In this document: positions 35,702 to 47,340 of the stretch, piece by piece
How positions within the stretch are numbered: the stretch's first letter is position 1
How the letters are laid out: every line of letters starts with the position of its first letter
Source of the DNA: Psilocybe azurescens
Taxonomy: Eukaryota; Basidiomycota; Agaricomycetes; Agaricales; Agrocybaceae
DNA: 64,000 bases
Reading direction: 5' to 3'
Assembly: GCA_023853785.1 (NCBI GenBank)
Contig: JAJIRX010000783.1
Location: 124,001 to 188,000 of the forward strand
The notes under the pieces: generated by a model
Databases searched by the model: none
What the model saw: only the letters and a program-made list of their open reading frames with translations
Told to the model about the DNA's origin: nothing
Program-made: the position numbers and the translations under genes

Positions 35702-36117
35702 ATATTGTAGCATATGGCGCATAATCTAGCAGTTGGACGGCGACTTTCGAGGGCAACGGAGGATGGACGGTGGATGAGGGCGATGTCTGTCTAAAACCGT
35801 GTTACGAAACGAGATGATCTACATGTATATGCGCATACAATTCATATAATTCATTGCACTTTTGTTCGGTATCATATAATGCATATAATTGTATTTGCTG
35901 TGTTATTCGTCTAGTTATAAAACAGTATCTTGCGCTACAGATGAGACAATGAAAAAGAGTGTGCTTGGTTACAATGGACTACTTGGGAAAGAGCGTGGTG
36001 CATTCGAAATGCCAAAAGTACAAAATGTGAATGTGAAAGGGAAGAAAAGATCGTGAGGATTCGTACATCATAATTTACATTATAAACATACAAAAAAGAA
36101 CAAACGGAGGCACCGTC
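35702..36117. other. Convergent intergenic region
   Basis: AT-rich 3' flanks of two convergent genes. ATATAATGCATATAATTG-type repeats near 35840-35890 may act in transcript end formation. No gene was seen. Confidence 0.4.
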
Positions 36118-38664
36118 CTAGTCTCGCTCTTGGTTATATTGAACCAAGAAACGATTGACGACGAGAATACATTCGAGGATCGTGGGCCATTCATGGGCCG
36201 AGAACTTGTGAACGTATTTGGCCGCGAACTTGTCGGTATGCCAGCGTAGGAGCTCCTTGCGGCAAACAAGACGATTTGGACCTCTGAAGTAGTCAGGACG
36301 CGTAGAGCTGGTGTAGAAATGTCGGACAGCTTCTTCGGTGACGTCGGCTGGGGAATTGACGATGCCTAAAACGGGCCATTTTACGGCATCGAAGTTGAGA
36401 GAACTGCCCTCGTACTTGGCAAGAAGCTTCCAGGATCTCTCGTAGTGGTTATAGTGGTCGGCGTCGGTGAGGGGAGCAGGGGGAGGAGGAGGAGGTGGTG
36501 GTGGTGGTGGTGGAGGAGTGGGTGGCCGGGCAGGGATGTCATGCATAGAGGCATCCATGTCGATAATAATTGAAGGATCTCGCATAGGAATGTCGTCATC
36601 ATGGTGCCGGCGCTCGTAGGATTGTTGATGTTGATGTTGTTGGTAAAAATGGTGCTGTTGATGTTGTTGGAATTGAGGATGTTGCTGATGCTGATGCTGT
36701 TGTTGTTGTTGTTGTTGTTGTTGACGCTGTTCGTAGTGGTTGAAGTAATGTTGTTGGTGGAATTGTGGGGGTGGAGGTGGTGGTGGTTGCTGTTGCTGCT
36801 GCTGTTGGTATTCGTTGGATTGAGAGCGTTGCCTAGCTGTGAACTCATCCTCTTTTCGCCTGAGAATCTCTTCTGCTTCACGAATACGCTGTTCTTTGGC
36901 GGAAAGATCTCGATCCTTCTGCTCATTAGCCAACTGACGCAGCTGATCCTCTGCGAGAAAGCGAGCACGTAATTGCTCCGCCCAATGTAAAGCTTCTTGT
37001 TCCGTCTGGAATCGGTGGTTGTGTGCCAGGTTGCGTGCCTGTTCAAAAGCGCGCTCTGCCTCGAGACGAGCTTGTTCTGTCTCAGCACGAGCTTGCTCCT
37101 TCTCAATGCGAGCCTTTTCCGCTGCAACGCGAGCACGGTCCAACGTAATGCGAGCTTGTTGAAACGCAATGCGAGCCAGTTCCTCGGCGTCACGAGCTCG
37201 TTTCTCTGCGAGTTCCTGCTGCCTCCAATTGGCGGCTTGCTCTGCTTTCTTGAGAATCTCCTCAGCATGGGCCTCCTCTTCCAAGCGTTTCTTTTCTGCC
37301 TCGCGTGCCCGCTGTTCTTGGGCCTCTGCTTCTCTCCAATCGCGCTCTTTTACCTCCTCCGCCAAACGATGAGCCTCTTCCTCGCGTCGTTGCTGCTCGC
37401 GCTTGATAGCTTCTGTCAAACGATGGGCTGCTTCCTCGCGTCGTTGCTGTGCGAGCTTGGCCGTCTCTGCCAAATGACGAGCCTCTTCGTCGCGTCGTTC
37501 CTGCTCCAGCCTGGCCGCCTCTGACAGACGTCGAGCCTCTTCATCGCGTCGTCGCGTCTCCAACTGGGCCGCACGCACAGCTTCGATACGTTGTGCTTCC
37601 TCTCTCGCAGCCGCTAGTCGCGCCTCTTCCTCGCGTCGCTGATTCTCTAGCTGCGCCGCATTATCCTCTTCGAGACGTCGCGCTTCTTCCCTCATAGCTG
37701 CCAGTCGCGCCTTTTCTTTCTCTGCTTCGGCTGCCTGACGGGCACGTCGGTTTTCTAGTCTGATCTCCTCCAGTTCGATGTCGCGTTGCTCTTCGGCGAG
37801 TCGTTCCTGTTCCAACATCTCGGCGCGTTGCCTCTGTCTCTTGGCCTTCATAGAAGCTTCGACTGCCCGCGCGGTTTTCTCGTGGGCGCGCCTACGCTTC
37901 TCCTCAGCAGCTACCCTCGTCTCCTGCGCGAGCTGACGAGCCTTCACGGCCTCGCGCTGAGCATTAAGGGCAGGGGCGACTTCGGCGGCACGATCAACGG
38001 AAAGACGCGCTTCCGCGATTTCGCGCATGAAATCGAGCTTCTCGAGTTGGGCCAGGAAGATAGAGGTCTCAGGGTTGTGTTGAGCATTGGATTCGATGGA
38101 TGTAGTCGCGACTTGCTCTTTAATTTGCGTGAAGTCGGGCTCAGCGGTAACATCCCTCTTGGGAGGCAACTGGGAGCGTTTGACGCGCAGATTGAATGAC
38201 GGGGAGTTTTGGACGCGATTGGGTTTAGAATATTTGTATGGATGGCGTCGGGCACGAGGCGTTGATCGAGAGGCGAGAGAAGGTGAAGGAGGTGGTGACG
38301 AAGGGCGTAAAGGTGAAGAAGCATAAGGAGTGTCAGGAGGGAGCGTGTGGCCGCCAGGGCTGCTTGAAGAGTCGGTAGTAGGAGTACGGCTGCTAAATAG
38401 GTTGAGTTTAAGGATGCCTGGGGACCAATTAGGGAGCCTAGATGTGGCCTTGCGAGGTGTAGTAAACATATTAGGGTTAGGGGAGGGATGATAAGAAGTG
38501 GATGGTGGAGGAGAGGGGGAAGAGGAAGAGGAAGGGGAGGGTTGGAAAAAGTCCAGACGCGTCTTGAGCTTGATGGGTTTCTTGAGGTAGTATTCTGGAA
38601 GTGGGGGACAAGTAACGCGTTGTGGTCCTGTATTTATATCAACAGGACGACTGGGGTTGAACAT
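36118..38664 (-). CDS. Intronless 848-aa coiled-coil protein with polyQ and J-like C-terminal domain
   Basis: A single open frame, rare here because nearly all neighbours are heavily intron-split. Residues 1-190 are Ser/Pro-rich and basic. About 190-610 form a very long charged coiled coil of Glu/Arg/Ala/Gln repeats (for example EEARRLSEAARLEQERRDEE). About 620-690 are Gln/His-rich, followed by a run of some 15 prolines near 715. The last 110 residues form a compact domain starting YNHYERSWKLLAKYE, with VKWPVLGIV and CRKELLRWHTDKFAAKYVHK. The LLRWH.DKF signature resembles the J-like segment of agaric proteins and of NF-kappa-B-inhibitor-like proteins. Function unknown; a scaffold or structural role is a guess. 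Start ATG at 38664, stop TAG at 36118. The triplet repeats in the polyQ part are a likely site of length variation. Confidence 0.8.
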   Translation of the reverse strand: MFNPSRPVDINTGPQRVTCPPLPEYYLKKPIKLKTRLDFFQPSPSSSSSPSPPPSTSYHPSPNPNMFTTPRKATSRLPNWSPGILKLNLFSSRTPTTDSSSSPGGHTLPPDTPYASSPLRPSSPPPSPSLASRSTPRARRHPYKYSKPNRVQNSPSFNLRVKRSQLPPKRDVTAEPDFTQIKEQVATTSIESNAQHNPETSIFLAQLEKLDFMREIAEARLSVDRAAEVAPALNAQREAVKARQLAQETRVAAEEKRRRAHEKTARAVEASMKAKRQRQRAEMLEQERLAEEQRDIELEEIRLENRRARQAAEAEKEKARLAAMREEARRLEEDNAAQLENQRREEEARLAAAREEAQRIEAVRAAQLETRRRDEEARRLSEAARLEQERRDEEARHLAETAKLAQQRREEAAHRLTEAIKREQQRREEEAHRLAEEVKERDWREAEAQEQRAREAEKKRLEEEAHAEEILKKAEQAANWRQQELAEKRARDAEELARIAFQQARITLDRARVAAEKARIEKEQARAETEQARLEAERAFEQARNLAHNHRFQTEQEALHWAEQLRARFLAEDQLRQLANEQKDRDLSAKEQRIREAEEILRRKEDEFTARQRSQSNEYQQQQQQQPPPPPPPQFHQQHYFNHYEQRQQQQQQQQQHQHQQHPQFQQHQQHHFYQQHQHQQSYERRHHDDDIPMRDPSIIIDMDASMHDIPARPPTPPPPPPPPPPPPPAPLTDADHYNHYERSWKLLAKYEGSSLNFDAVKWPVLGIVNSPADVTEEAVRHFYTSSTRPDYFRGPNRLVCRKELLRWHTDKFAAKYVHKFSAHEWPTILECILVVNRFLVQYNQERD

Positions 38665-39297
38665 TGTTCGCCAGAAATGTAACCTCAGAAGCTTCCAAAC
38701 CCTAGCTGTTCAGATTTCGTGCCGGAATGGGACAGTCTGAGGTGAAATGTTAGTGGCATGCCGAGCCAAGCAATTGATGAAGGGCGATTACCGGCAATTT
38801 AACCACCAATGCCTCCGGTCCTCATCACAATCCATCGCCTCTTACATTTTCGTTGCATTTTTGTCCTTCTCCAGCCACCTTGTTTGGGCCATATAACTTC
38901 AGAAGATCCCTCGTGATGTTCACGTCCCATCTAATCTATCGCATGACCCTGATACTCTGCCGACACTCTGCGCGCCAGCGTTATAGGCTAAACTAGGAAA
39001 AGAAGCTCACTGAGAACAAAGGACGCGTCCGGAGATCATGGAGCCATTCGATTTCGGTTGTTGGATGGCATTCTGGTAAGAGATGGCCACTTCGGCCCCA
39101 TGCCTACTTCTCGAATCTTTTAGAATGGAGCGGTCTGACAATGGGAGGACCACACAATGGTTATTAAATTTGAGAAATAATGGGTAATCAATTCCAAAAC
39201 TAACCTTTTGTTGACAGTTTCGAGTGGCCCGTCCTCTTGGTCCTCTCTTTCACCCCCCATTTTCCTTCAGAACCAACACTTATTACCCCCAATCCAG
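38665..39297. other. Divergent intergenic region
   Basis: Sits between the minus-strand coiled-coil gene and the plus-strand gene at 39.3 kb. No coding sequence was supported. Confidence 0.4.
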
Positions 39298-39882
39298 ATG
39301 CCACGACGTACGCGAAGTGCCTTGAAGGGTACAGAATCGCGAAGTTCAAATTCCGAGGACCATCCCATTGATGCGGAACTTGCCACCGACACCATATGTT
39401 GGCCGTGGAGCAGTTATGACCCAATAGAAAAATTAGTCCTCGAGACGGTTACTAACGCCAACTACAGCCGTTTGAGGACCCCTTCTCCTAAACTGTCGAG
39501 TAAACTAGTTTCGCCACCCAAAGTCGACCGGCGGCCCCGCCATGACCGGTATCGTCATCAGCTCTCTAACTACAGCAGCGACTTCGACATTCCTGCAGAA
39601 GAAGCACAGAGAATTTGCGAAAGTTCTAGAGAGAATGGGAGCATTCTCTTTGAGCATTTCAATCAGAAATATGTGCCACAGGAAAAGAGTTCACCTTGTA
39701 ATTCTCCTGCAATTAGAAACGCGCGTCAAGTGCTTGATTCTCCATTCCAGGGGGCACCATTAGCTTTACCTGGTACCCAGGTGGTTCAGAGCAGAGGCCT
39801 AGTCCTTCCGCAAGACGCTACCCTTTCCGAAGGCAAGACATTTGGGATATCTGGCCGTATTCAAACAAAGAACACAGATTGA
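39298..39882 (+). CDS. Hypothetical protein, about 194 aa, basic and serine-rich
   Basis: Not recognised. The start at 39298 (MPRRTRSALKGTESRSSNSE) is preferred because the open frame upstream to 39208 begins at a non-ATG codon. The product is polar, has no membrane helix or signal peptide, and looks largely disordered. Potential Ser/Thr-Pro sites occur (RTPSPKL). One exon, stop at 39880. No homology to neighbours. It could be a real small regulatory protein or the one-exon remnant of a longer gene. Confidence 0.45.
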   Translation: MPRRTRSALKGTESRSSNSEDHPIDAELATDTICWPWSSYDPIEKLVLETVTNANYSRLRTPSPKLSSKLVSPPKVDRRPRHDRYRHQLSNYSSDFDIPAEEAQRICESSRENGSILFEHFNQKYVPQEKSSPCNSPAIRNARQVLDSPFQGAPLALPGTQVVQSRGLVLPQDATLSEGKTFGISGRIQTKNTD

Positions 39883-40711
39883 CGTGGCCCCCTTTCGATC
39901 CTTTCAATCGACCTTGAAGTGTTGACCCATGCTTGCAAGAGGATTTTGTGCAAATATCATCACATTTTGCGACAAGATCTGTTATGGAGGCACCACATAG
40001 CGTTTGAGGTGGCATTGGGCAAGATACAGTTGTGCTGAGAAATCTTGGTTTTGTAGTTTGCAAAATATATCAAGACGTCAATTCTACATTTTCATCAGTT
40101 AAGGTATATGATAAGTATTGATGAGAGCATTCTACTTTACAATCCTGCAATTAAAACAATCAGGCTCGACGAGACTGACCGACTTGAAGGCCCAATGTGG
40201 ATTGAATCGGCCGCTAGGCCTGCGTATCTTCCTGCAAGCGTTCAATCCTGTTTCACTGTTGGCATGTGTGTGTCACAGTGACAGTCAGGTAGTAAATGTA
40301 ATATAAGAGGGTTGGGTGAGTCTCTATGTGCTCTAAGGTGGTTGTTCAGCGGTTCGGTGACGGTTAAACGTTGTACACCCCTTTTTACGTCAACTGTCAG
40401 GATAGCATCACGTGTCTCCCTGTATTCTCAATTCTCGAAGCTTTCAAATACTGAGGCATTTATAGTAATGCATAGAAAGGATGACTTGCTCATAAGCTCT
40501 TTATAAAGGGTTCTACGCCTACCAAGAAAGTCTCTAAACTAAAAAATGCAAGTCAAATCGAGGACCTTCACGTGATAGGTCCTGGAACGGAATACCGGCC
40601 CGTGTAGCGACTCTTGCAGCGGACGCGCTTAGCGACGGCTTCGTCAAGCACTGCTACGAAGGCTCGAGTGAGCCATACCAGAGCCATATAATTGCCTTAT
40701 TTCCCCATATA
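39883..40711. other. Intergenic region before the F-box pair
   Basis: No gene was recognised. The plus-strand frames at 40118 and 40312 are short and without family features. Confidence 0.4.
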
Positions 40712-42395
40712 ATGACACTTACCCCAGAAATATGGCGTCAGATTGCTACACATCTCCCTCTAGACACCCTTAAAGATCTCTATTCCGTCAACCAAACCTT
40801 TTTCCATTTGGCCATGGATGTTCGGTATAGGGATGTTAGATTTGACCAGATTAATGGAGCAGTTCTTGACAGAATTGAAACACTTAGGTATGTGTCTTAT
40901 AAGTGTCTGTCCTAATAGCTGATGGGGTGCTATCTTATTTAGACATCCATCCTTTGCGTCTCGAGTTCGGTGCATATATCTCGCACCGCATACCTTACAC
41001 GATCAAGCTGAAGATGGACAGAGCTCTCACGAAGGCGAGCCACAAGGATCCAAGTCCCGAATTAAAAGGCTTACTCGTCGTGTTTTCGGTGCACGACTGC
41101 CGAAACACCATTCAAACGAAGCGCAATTGCCAGCCGACAGCAACGCTGATGATGAGTCCATGAACGGCGCACAAATATGCAAGAACCTGGGGGAAATTAT
41201 ACCTCTCTTGGTCAATGTTCACATTTTCTATCTCTCGTGGGTATCATCCGAGGATTACCCCACTCCATATCTGGACACAGCTTGGAAATCATTCTCCCAT
41301 ACTCTCACCAAACTTGATTTAACTATCACAACCACCAAGGCGCTTGACATATTTCCCCTACCTGTTTCATTTCCTCATCTTGAAGTGCTCAAGATACACA
41401 TTCTAGGACGGACATCAATTGTGCCCTGTCAAACTACCCTTTCTTCCTTTGTTAACACCCTCCACGCGACGCTCAAGAAACTAGCAGTGAGGTCCACTCC
41501 TGTACGAAACTTGTCCGACTTCTATCTCGGCTTAGGCCATTTCAATACCCTTTCTTGTATTGATGTCGACATCTCTACGGATGCTTCATTCAAATCCTCA
41601 GTAGTTCCCGGTTATACCGCCTTCATCGATCAACAAAGACAAGTTACCGAGGAACTTGTTCTATACGTCCCTCCCGACCAATCTACTACATGGCGTCTCG
41701 AGGAGCTTAGGCTATCTAAGCTTGAGAAATTAACCATCCATTCCCGGCTAATAGACAACAATTGGGATCAGTGTACACGATTTATGAAGCGCCATATGAA
41801 GAAGCTTACTGACTTCTCCACCGATGGCCGAATTTATCCAACGCGTTTAACCTCATTTCTGGACGTTTTCCATCACAGAAATCCGTATTCCTTGTTAACC
41901 ACCCTTTTCTTCTCTGCCGCGTTTCTGGACGTCAAGCTGATGGACCTGCTAGCAAATGGTCTCTTTCGATTACAAAGCCTAACGGTCCTAATCGACACCG
42001 TTTCGGTCCATACCAAATCTACTGTTGTTCCCAGTGAATTTTATCCTCGAGGCCTGGTAAGTTACCATGCACAAGCGAGCTTCAGTAACTTGTGCTTACA
42101 TTCCAACGACCAGACCGCGGACCCGGCTATTGTTCGAGGGTTACGATCGTGCGATTCTCTTAAAAGGTGGGAATTGTCCGACATCACTCTCAAGCGTCAT
42201 TCCTGCTGTGGAGATCTCGTTCTATGGGGTCTTATGGAGGTCTGCTCTCAGAACATTCCCTATATCAAGAGCTTTATGGGAAATGGTGATTTGACTATAC
42301 CTAACCCTTCTAATCGACCACCAAATCACCTTTTATCATCTAAGAAAGGATCAGACGGGACTTGTAGATATGGTAGGGATCATACAAGTTCATGA
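40712..42395 (+). CDS. F-box-like protein, paralogue 1
   Basis: The N-terminal block MTLTPEIWRQIATHLPLDTL, with VNQTFFHLAMDVRYRDVRF, is the agaric F-box-like motif that normally recruits Skp1 in an SCF ubiquitin ligase. Exon 1 ends at 40887 and joins after a short intron to HPSFASRVRCIYL. A basic insert follows (SRIKRLTRRVFGARLPKHH). The body is a series of degenerate leucine-rich turns (FPHLEVLKIHILG, LEELRLSKLEKLTIHSRLI, LFRLQSLTVLIDTVSVH). The C-terminus is RWELSDITLKRHSCCGDLVL with WGLMEVC. An in-frame intron probably lies at about 42059-42114 (GTAAGT..CAG) and would remove a segment that otherwise reads through. It shares plan and C-terminal motif with the next gene, so it is a tandem paralogue. 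The substrate is unknown. Confidence 0.75.
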
Positions 42396-42594
42396 TACAA
42401 AAGTATACCAATCAACTATTTGCATAAACCAAACTCAACAAGGCCATCAAGTCGCCTAGACGTCGCTAGTAGTGTAGTAGTAGTGCATTGTAATGGCGAG
42501 GAAAGGACCACGATCGTCAAACGATCACAGGACTCAGTGACAACCGGGCCGTTGATTCGGCCTTCCCGTCGTGACCTGATTAGAATTCGCGTAC

Positions 42595-44355
42595 ATGTCT
42601 GATCCCGACACTCACTCCCAGACCAGCCAAATTATTACCACCCATATGTCTTGCTTAAGTCTTCCACCTGAAATATGGCATGAAATTTCCCGATATCTCA
42701 CTCCTGCAGCCCTCCAAAATGCCCGAGAGGTCAATCGAGTCTTTTTCGAAATAGCGATGAATGCAAGATATCAAGATGTTAGACTTCAGAGGGTCGATGA
42801 CTATATGGTACACGTTCTCGAGACCTTACAGTGCGTATTTTGAATCTCGAAAGCGCCTATTTTTTTCTAATGGCTATTATCAGATACTCAGACATCGCGC
42901 AACGTGTCCACTGTTTATCCATCAGTCCGAATGTATACAAAAGCGATCCTCTATGCAAGGGCAGATCGCTCAATGGACCGCTAAGTCTGGCACTCTTCCG
43001 ACGTATGCGACGAAGCATAACGGAACACTTGCTCGATTCCAAATCGGTTGAACCACATATATGCCTGTCTTCCTCGAGAGTCGAACAGAGACTCATGGCC
43101 ATTGTTCCGCTTATGACTAATCTTACCCATTTCACAATGGACTGGGATTCATTTGAAGACCTGGCTGTGCCATATATGGACCTCATCTGGCAGCTTCATG
43201 GCCATCGTTTTACGCATGTCGGAATAATCGCCACGACATCGAAGATCCGCACAATGTTCCCACTGCCAGCGTCTCTCATCCATGTCAAGTCTCTTAAAGT
43301 TGTGATTCGCAAGAAAATGGATATGTACAACGAGGAGAGGGAAATGGCCCAGGCACAGCTTATTTTGTCTTCCTTTGTTAATTCTCTACGGGCTACCCTC
43401 GAACAGCTTACAATAGCGTGTATTCCAATGCACGACCTCTCATTACTCTACGAGAACCTTGGCAATTTCGACCGTCTTTCATCTCTGGATCTCAATGCAT
43501 CGCTTCCATCCGCACCGGAGAATATTTTCCCTTTTCAAACGACAATGTTTTTGCAACGTATGGGGCCAATAATCCAAAATCTTACTTTGTCGACCTCGTT
43601 GCCCATATCACCCACAGGTTCATACCAGTTCACATTTGCTGATCTGGAACTTCAAAACCTTCGATCACTGACAATCTCAGCCGAAGTGATGGCTCTATCT
43701 TGGAAACATACGCTCGCATTTCTAAAACGGCATTCGTCATCGCTTGATTCTCTAGCGATCGAGGGTCCCATTGCACCACTCGAATTATCCAGACTGTTGA
43801 CCGTCGTCAACCACACAAGTCAAAACTGCAATGTTACTTCACTCTCACTGGCTGTATATCAAGTCAACGCGGAGTTCTTTGCGAAGATGGCAAGGGATCT
43901 ATATCGTTTAAAGATTCTGAGGCTACGCATCCGAATGCTTGCTTCTGATACCTCACGCTCAATAACCCCAAGCCAGTTCTTCCCCCAGGATCCGGTATGT
44001 TCTGGATAGTGCTTGACGACGTGAAAGACCTCCTAAAGCCCACTTTTAGCCAGGTGAAAACGAGTATCCCTTTGTAAAGGAAATGAAGACGTCGCACACT
44101 CATTCATTCTTGGACTGGGAGCTGAATGATATAACCGTCAAGCGGCGATCCTGCTGTGGGGAGATTATCCTTTGGGGCCTCCTCCGTTTATGCGCGGAGT
44201 GCATTCCTTCGATAAACAGCTTTAATACTAACGGCCACATGTTTATCCCCGATCCTGCTAATGAGAGACCAAAGCGTTACGATAAACGCTGGGGCTGTAA
44301 CAATCGACTAGCGTGCAACTATGGCTCGGATGGTATTACTGTCTGGCAAAATTGA
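42595..44355 (+). CDS. F-box-like protein, paralogue 2
   Basis: Starts MSDPDTHSQTSQIITTHMSC with the F-box-like motif LSLPPEIWHEISRYLTPAAL and NRVFFEIAMNARYQDVRLQR. The first intron (42836-42888) joins in frame to YSDIAQRVHCLSISPNVYK. The body has leucine-rich turns (HVKSLKVVIRKK, LGNFDRLSSLDLNASL, LELQNLRSLTISAEVM). After an intron at about 43997-44051, the last exon gives FLDWELNDITVKRRSCCGEI and ILWGLLRLCAECIPSINSF. It parallels paralogue 1 throughout, including the W-E-L-(S/N)-D-I-T motif and the Ser-Cys-Cys-Gly motif, but the two are well diverged, so the duplication is old. No frame errors were seen. Confidence 0.78.
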
Positions 44356-45128
44356 CGGTCCTACATAACCGAGAGGTAGACTTTTAAAGCCTCTTTGCAT
44401 TTACATTATTTAACGCTTTCTGCTGTAGCTTGTGAGCGGGATTGGGAGAGCGATTGAATCAAATAGTACACTATTGCAGAATATCTGCTATTGCCTGCGT
44501 GCCGGTGATCGTACGTATAGAGAACATTGGTATCCGAATTCAGTGTTGACCTGTCGTAATTTCTCCAATTAAATACAGTGACGAGATCCTGATGATCAGC
44601 AGTGTGGCGTCAATCTGAATGATTGGCCACATGAGCATTGTACGAGGAGTCTAGGACTCCCATGGATGATAAGATCACATCTTGCAGAACGGCATATGCT
44701 ATAGTGAAAACTAATCGTCGCAAGGAGCGCAACTCAGTATTGGACAAGTATTGGGATATAGAAATTGTCCAAGCTGCCGAGATAAATCGTCAATCGTCCT
44801 ACCCCGCATTCTAGGCGCAAAGAAGTCACGACCTTTCATCGGCTTCTTGTTATCGGCCGGCCCTGTCAGTGTCCATGATGTTTGAAATGCCGTATCAGGC
44901 CGTATCCAGACTTGGCCAGTCAATAGGACCCTGCAGGTGTGGAACTGTGTGGGATTTGTCGTCATCTTTACGACTCTGAGAGAGTCCCTGTAGAAGGTTA
45001 GCTCAGATGTGTAATTCCTTGATGTCCAGTGGCGGATTCAATCGAGGTGCTTCTATAAAGACATCAGCCACAGGAAACAGATTGGCTCACTCCTCACCCC
45101 TCCCCACTCGTGTCTTCAGGAAAGGAGA
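44356..45128. other. Intergenic region before the P450 gene
   Basis: No gene was supported. The minus-strand frame at 44711-44965 has no recognisable feature. Confidence 0.4.
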
Positions 45129-47340
45129 ATGTCTGTCCTCGATCTTTTTGCAGGAATTGCGTTCGTATGGACCTTGTATCTCTATTTGAAGGCTAGGCGG
45201 ACCCAGCTGCCTCTTCCTCCTGGGCCTAAGCGGCTTCCTATAATCGGGAATCTGTTGGACATGCCTCGGACATTGGAATGGGAAGTATATCACAAATGGT
45301 GCAAAGAACTCGGTGAGAAGGAAATCATCGCGGTCGCAGTGTGTAATCGTACTCATCCCATCTTCTAGCTACTGACATTCTTCATCTCGATGCTGGGGGC
45401 ACTCATGTGATTGTACTTGATTCGTATCATGCCGCAGAAGAGATGTTGGAGAAGAAGTCCACGATCTATTCAGGCAGGTGAGATGTATTCAGGACTTCAA
45501 ACGCTAGTACACTTAGCTTAGTGCCCAAATACATTGTGATTACTGGAGGCCCCGACTACCGATGGTCAATGAACTGATGGGCTGGGATTTCAATTTTGGC
45601 TTCATGGACTACGGTGAGTCTATCTACAAAGTAATAGTTGTCCTCAACTTATTTATGGTGTATAGGTGACCGATGGTAATACCATTCAGCGTTCATTATC
45701 AGTATGACTATTATAACCTTTGGCTCTTTAGGAGAAGGTCCCGGCGGTTAATGCACAATGCGTTCCATCCTTCTGCAGCTAAGAAATATCGACCTCACGA
45801 GCTCAAGTCCGCCAGGACTTTTCTTCGTCGCCTACTGGATGATTCAAATGATATAATGGGCGACCTTCGTCTGTATGCGTGAATTTTTGTAACCCGACTG
45901 TGTCTTTTTAAACTTTTTGTTCAGTCTCTCTGGGGATGCTGTGCTCTCTGCTACTTACGGCCTCGAGATATCATCGAAGCATGACAAGTACATTACTATG
46001 GCCGAGGCTGGACTTGAACCTGTCCTTACAGCTCTAATTCCGGGAACATTTCTTGTCGACGTTATTCCTGCACTAAAGTATGTGCCTGATTGGCTTCCTG
46101 GTGCAGGATTCAAGAGGAAGGCAAGGGAGTGGCGTCAATTGGCATTGAAGATGCGTGATACGCCTTATGAGCATGCCAAACGCAAGGTCGTAAGTCATTT
46201 TACCGTCGATCGCATAGGTTGATCCAGATGTCTCGTTGCTGTAGGAGGAGGGGACATCTCCTGTGTCATTCTGTTCGATGAGCTTGAGAAAAGTCGACGA
46301 GGACCTCGACAGGACCGCACAGGAAGATGACATAAAATCAGTTGCAGGCACCTTGTACGGAGGTATGTTTTAATTCCTCTATTCAGGCTCCCGGCCTTTG
46401 TTAACGCCATATTTCAACAGCAGGGGCAGACTCAGTGCGTCTTGGGCCGTTTTTGGACTGAAAACATTTTAACTTGGTTTTGGTATCCTAACGACATAAA
46501 GGTTATGGCTGCTGTCGCCACTTGCATTTTAGCGTTGCTCAACCACCCTGAAATTCTTAAAAAGGCCCAGGAGCAAATAGACAGTGTGATAAAGCCAGGC
46601 CATCTTCCCGACTTCGAGGATGAGCCAGCTCTTCCCTTTGTTACTGCAGTTATCAGGGAGAGCATGCGTTGGAGAGATGTTACACCGCTAGGTGTGTCAG
46701 AACTTCATTTATCAGCTTCTCCGCGCTGACACTATGGTCACAGGTCTACCCCACCTTTCTCATGCAGAAGGCGAATATAAGGGATATAGAATTCCTAGGG
46801 GCTCTATAATTTTGGCTAATTCATGGTGAGCCGATTGAGTCTACCTCCCTGAGGCATTTCGTACTGATCTCTTTCATGCTAGGGCAATGCTTCACGACGA
46901 ATCAATTTACCCTGAGCCGTTTGTGTTCAAACCCGACAGGTTCCTCACAGCGGATGGTCAGTTAGACAAAAGCGTCAGAGATCCAGGGCATGCAATTTGG
47001 GGATTCGGTAGAAGGTGGGCAGAGTCTGCAGCTACAGCGACTGTCTTCATCGACTTACATTACGTCCAGAATATGTCCTGGTCGTTATATGGCCGCATCG
47101 TCTATCTGGATAACGGTTGCCTCGTTTATTGCCGCTTTTGACATCGAAAAGGTGGATGGGACGGGAGGAATAACGCATGGATACGGTTCTGGAGTCATCC
47201 GGTACGTGGGTTATATGTATTTGGTCCACCAGCTCACATCTTCTGTATGAAGCATCCCTCTGCCTTTTAAATGCTCTATACGTCCGAGGTCGAAAGCGGT
47301 TGAAGACTTCATACGGGCTACTGAAAGAGAAGAATATTAA
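45129..47340 (+). CDS. Cytochrome P450 monooxygenase
   Basis: A membrane-anchored heme monooxygenase of the endoplasmic reticulum. The N-terminus MSVLDLFAGIAFVWTLYLYL is the anchor, followed by the proline hinge LPLPPGPKRLPIIGN. The C-helix has GDRWRRSRRLMHNAFHPSAA (WxxxR). The I-helix reads GAGADSVMAAVATCILALL, so the usual A-G-x-D-T has serine for threonine. The K-helix is ESMRW (ExxR). The meander has FVFKPDRFL. The heme loop FGRRICPGRYMA is formed across an intron (47015-47069), with the ligand cysteine at 47074-47076. About ten introns were traced with consistent frames, such as SGR-PRLPMVNELMGWDF. The last exon gives PLPFKCSIRPRSKAVEDFIR and ends EEY at 47340; the acceptor of this exon is unclear. 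CYP family not assigned and substrate unknown. It is not flanked by an obvious metabolite cluster. Confidence 0.9.

Noticed and set aside
36381..37268. Long minus-strand frame rich in His, Asn and Ser
   Set aside because: Shadow of the coiled-coil gene in another frame; its low complexity comes from the CAG/CAA repeats read out of frame.
36601..37524. Plus-strand hydrophobic frames with Leu runs
   Set aside because: Antisense of the polyQ and coiled-coil coding region; Leu runs are reverse-complement CTG/TTG codons.
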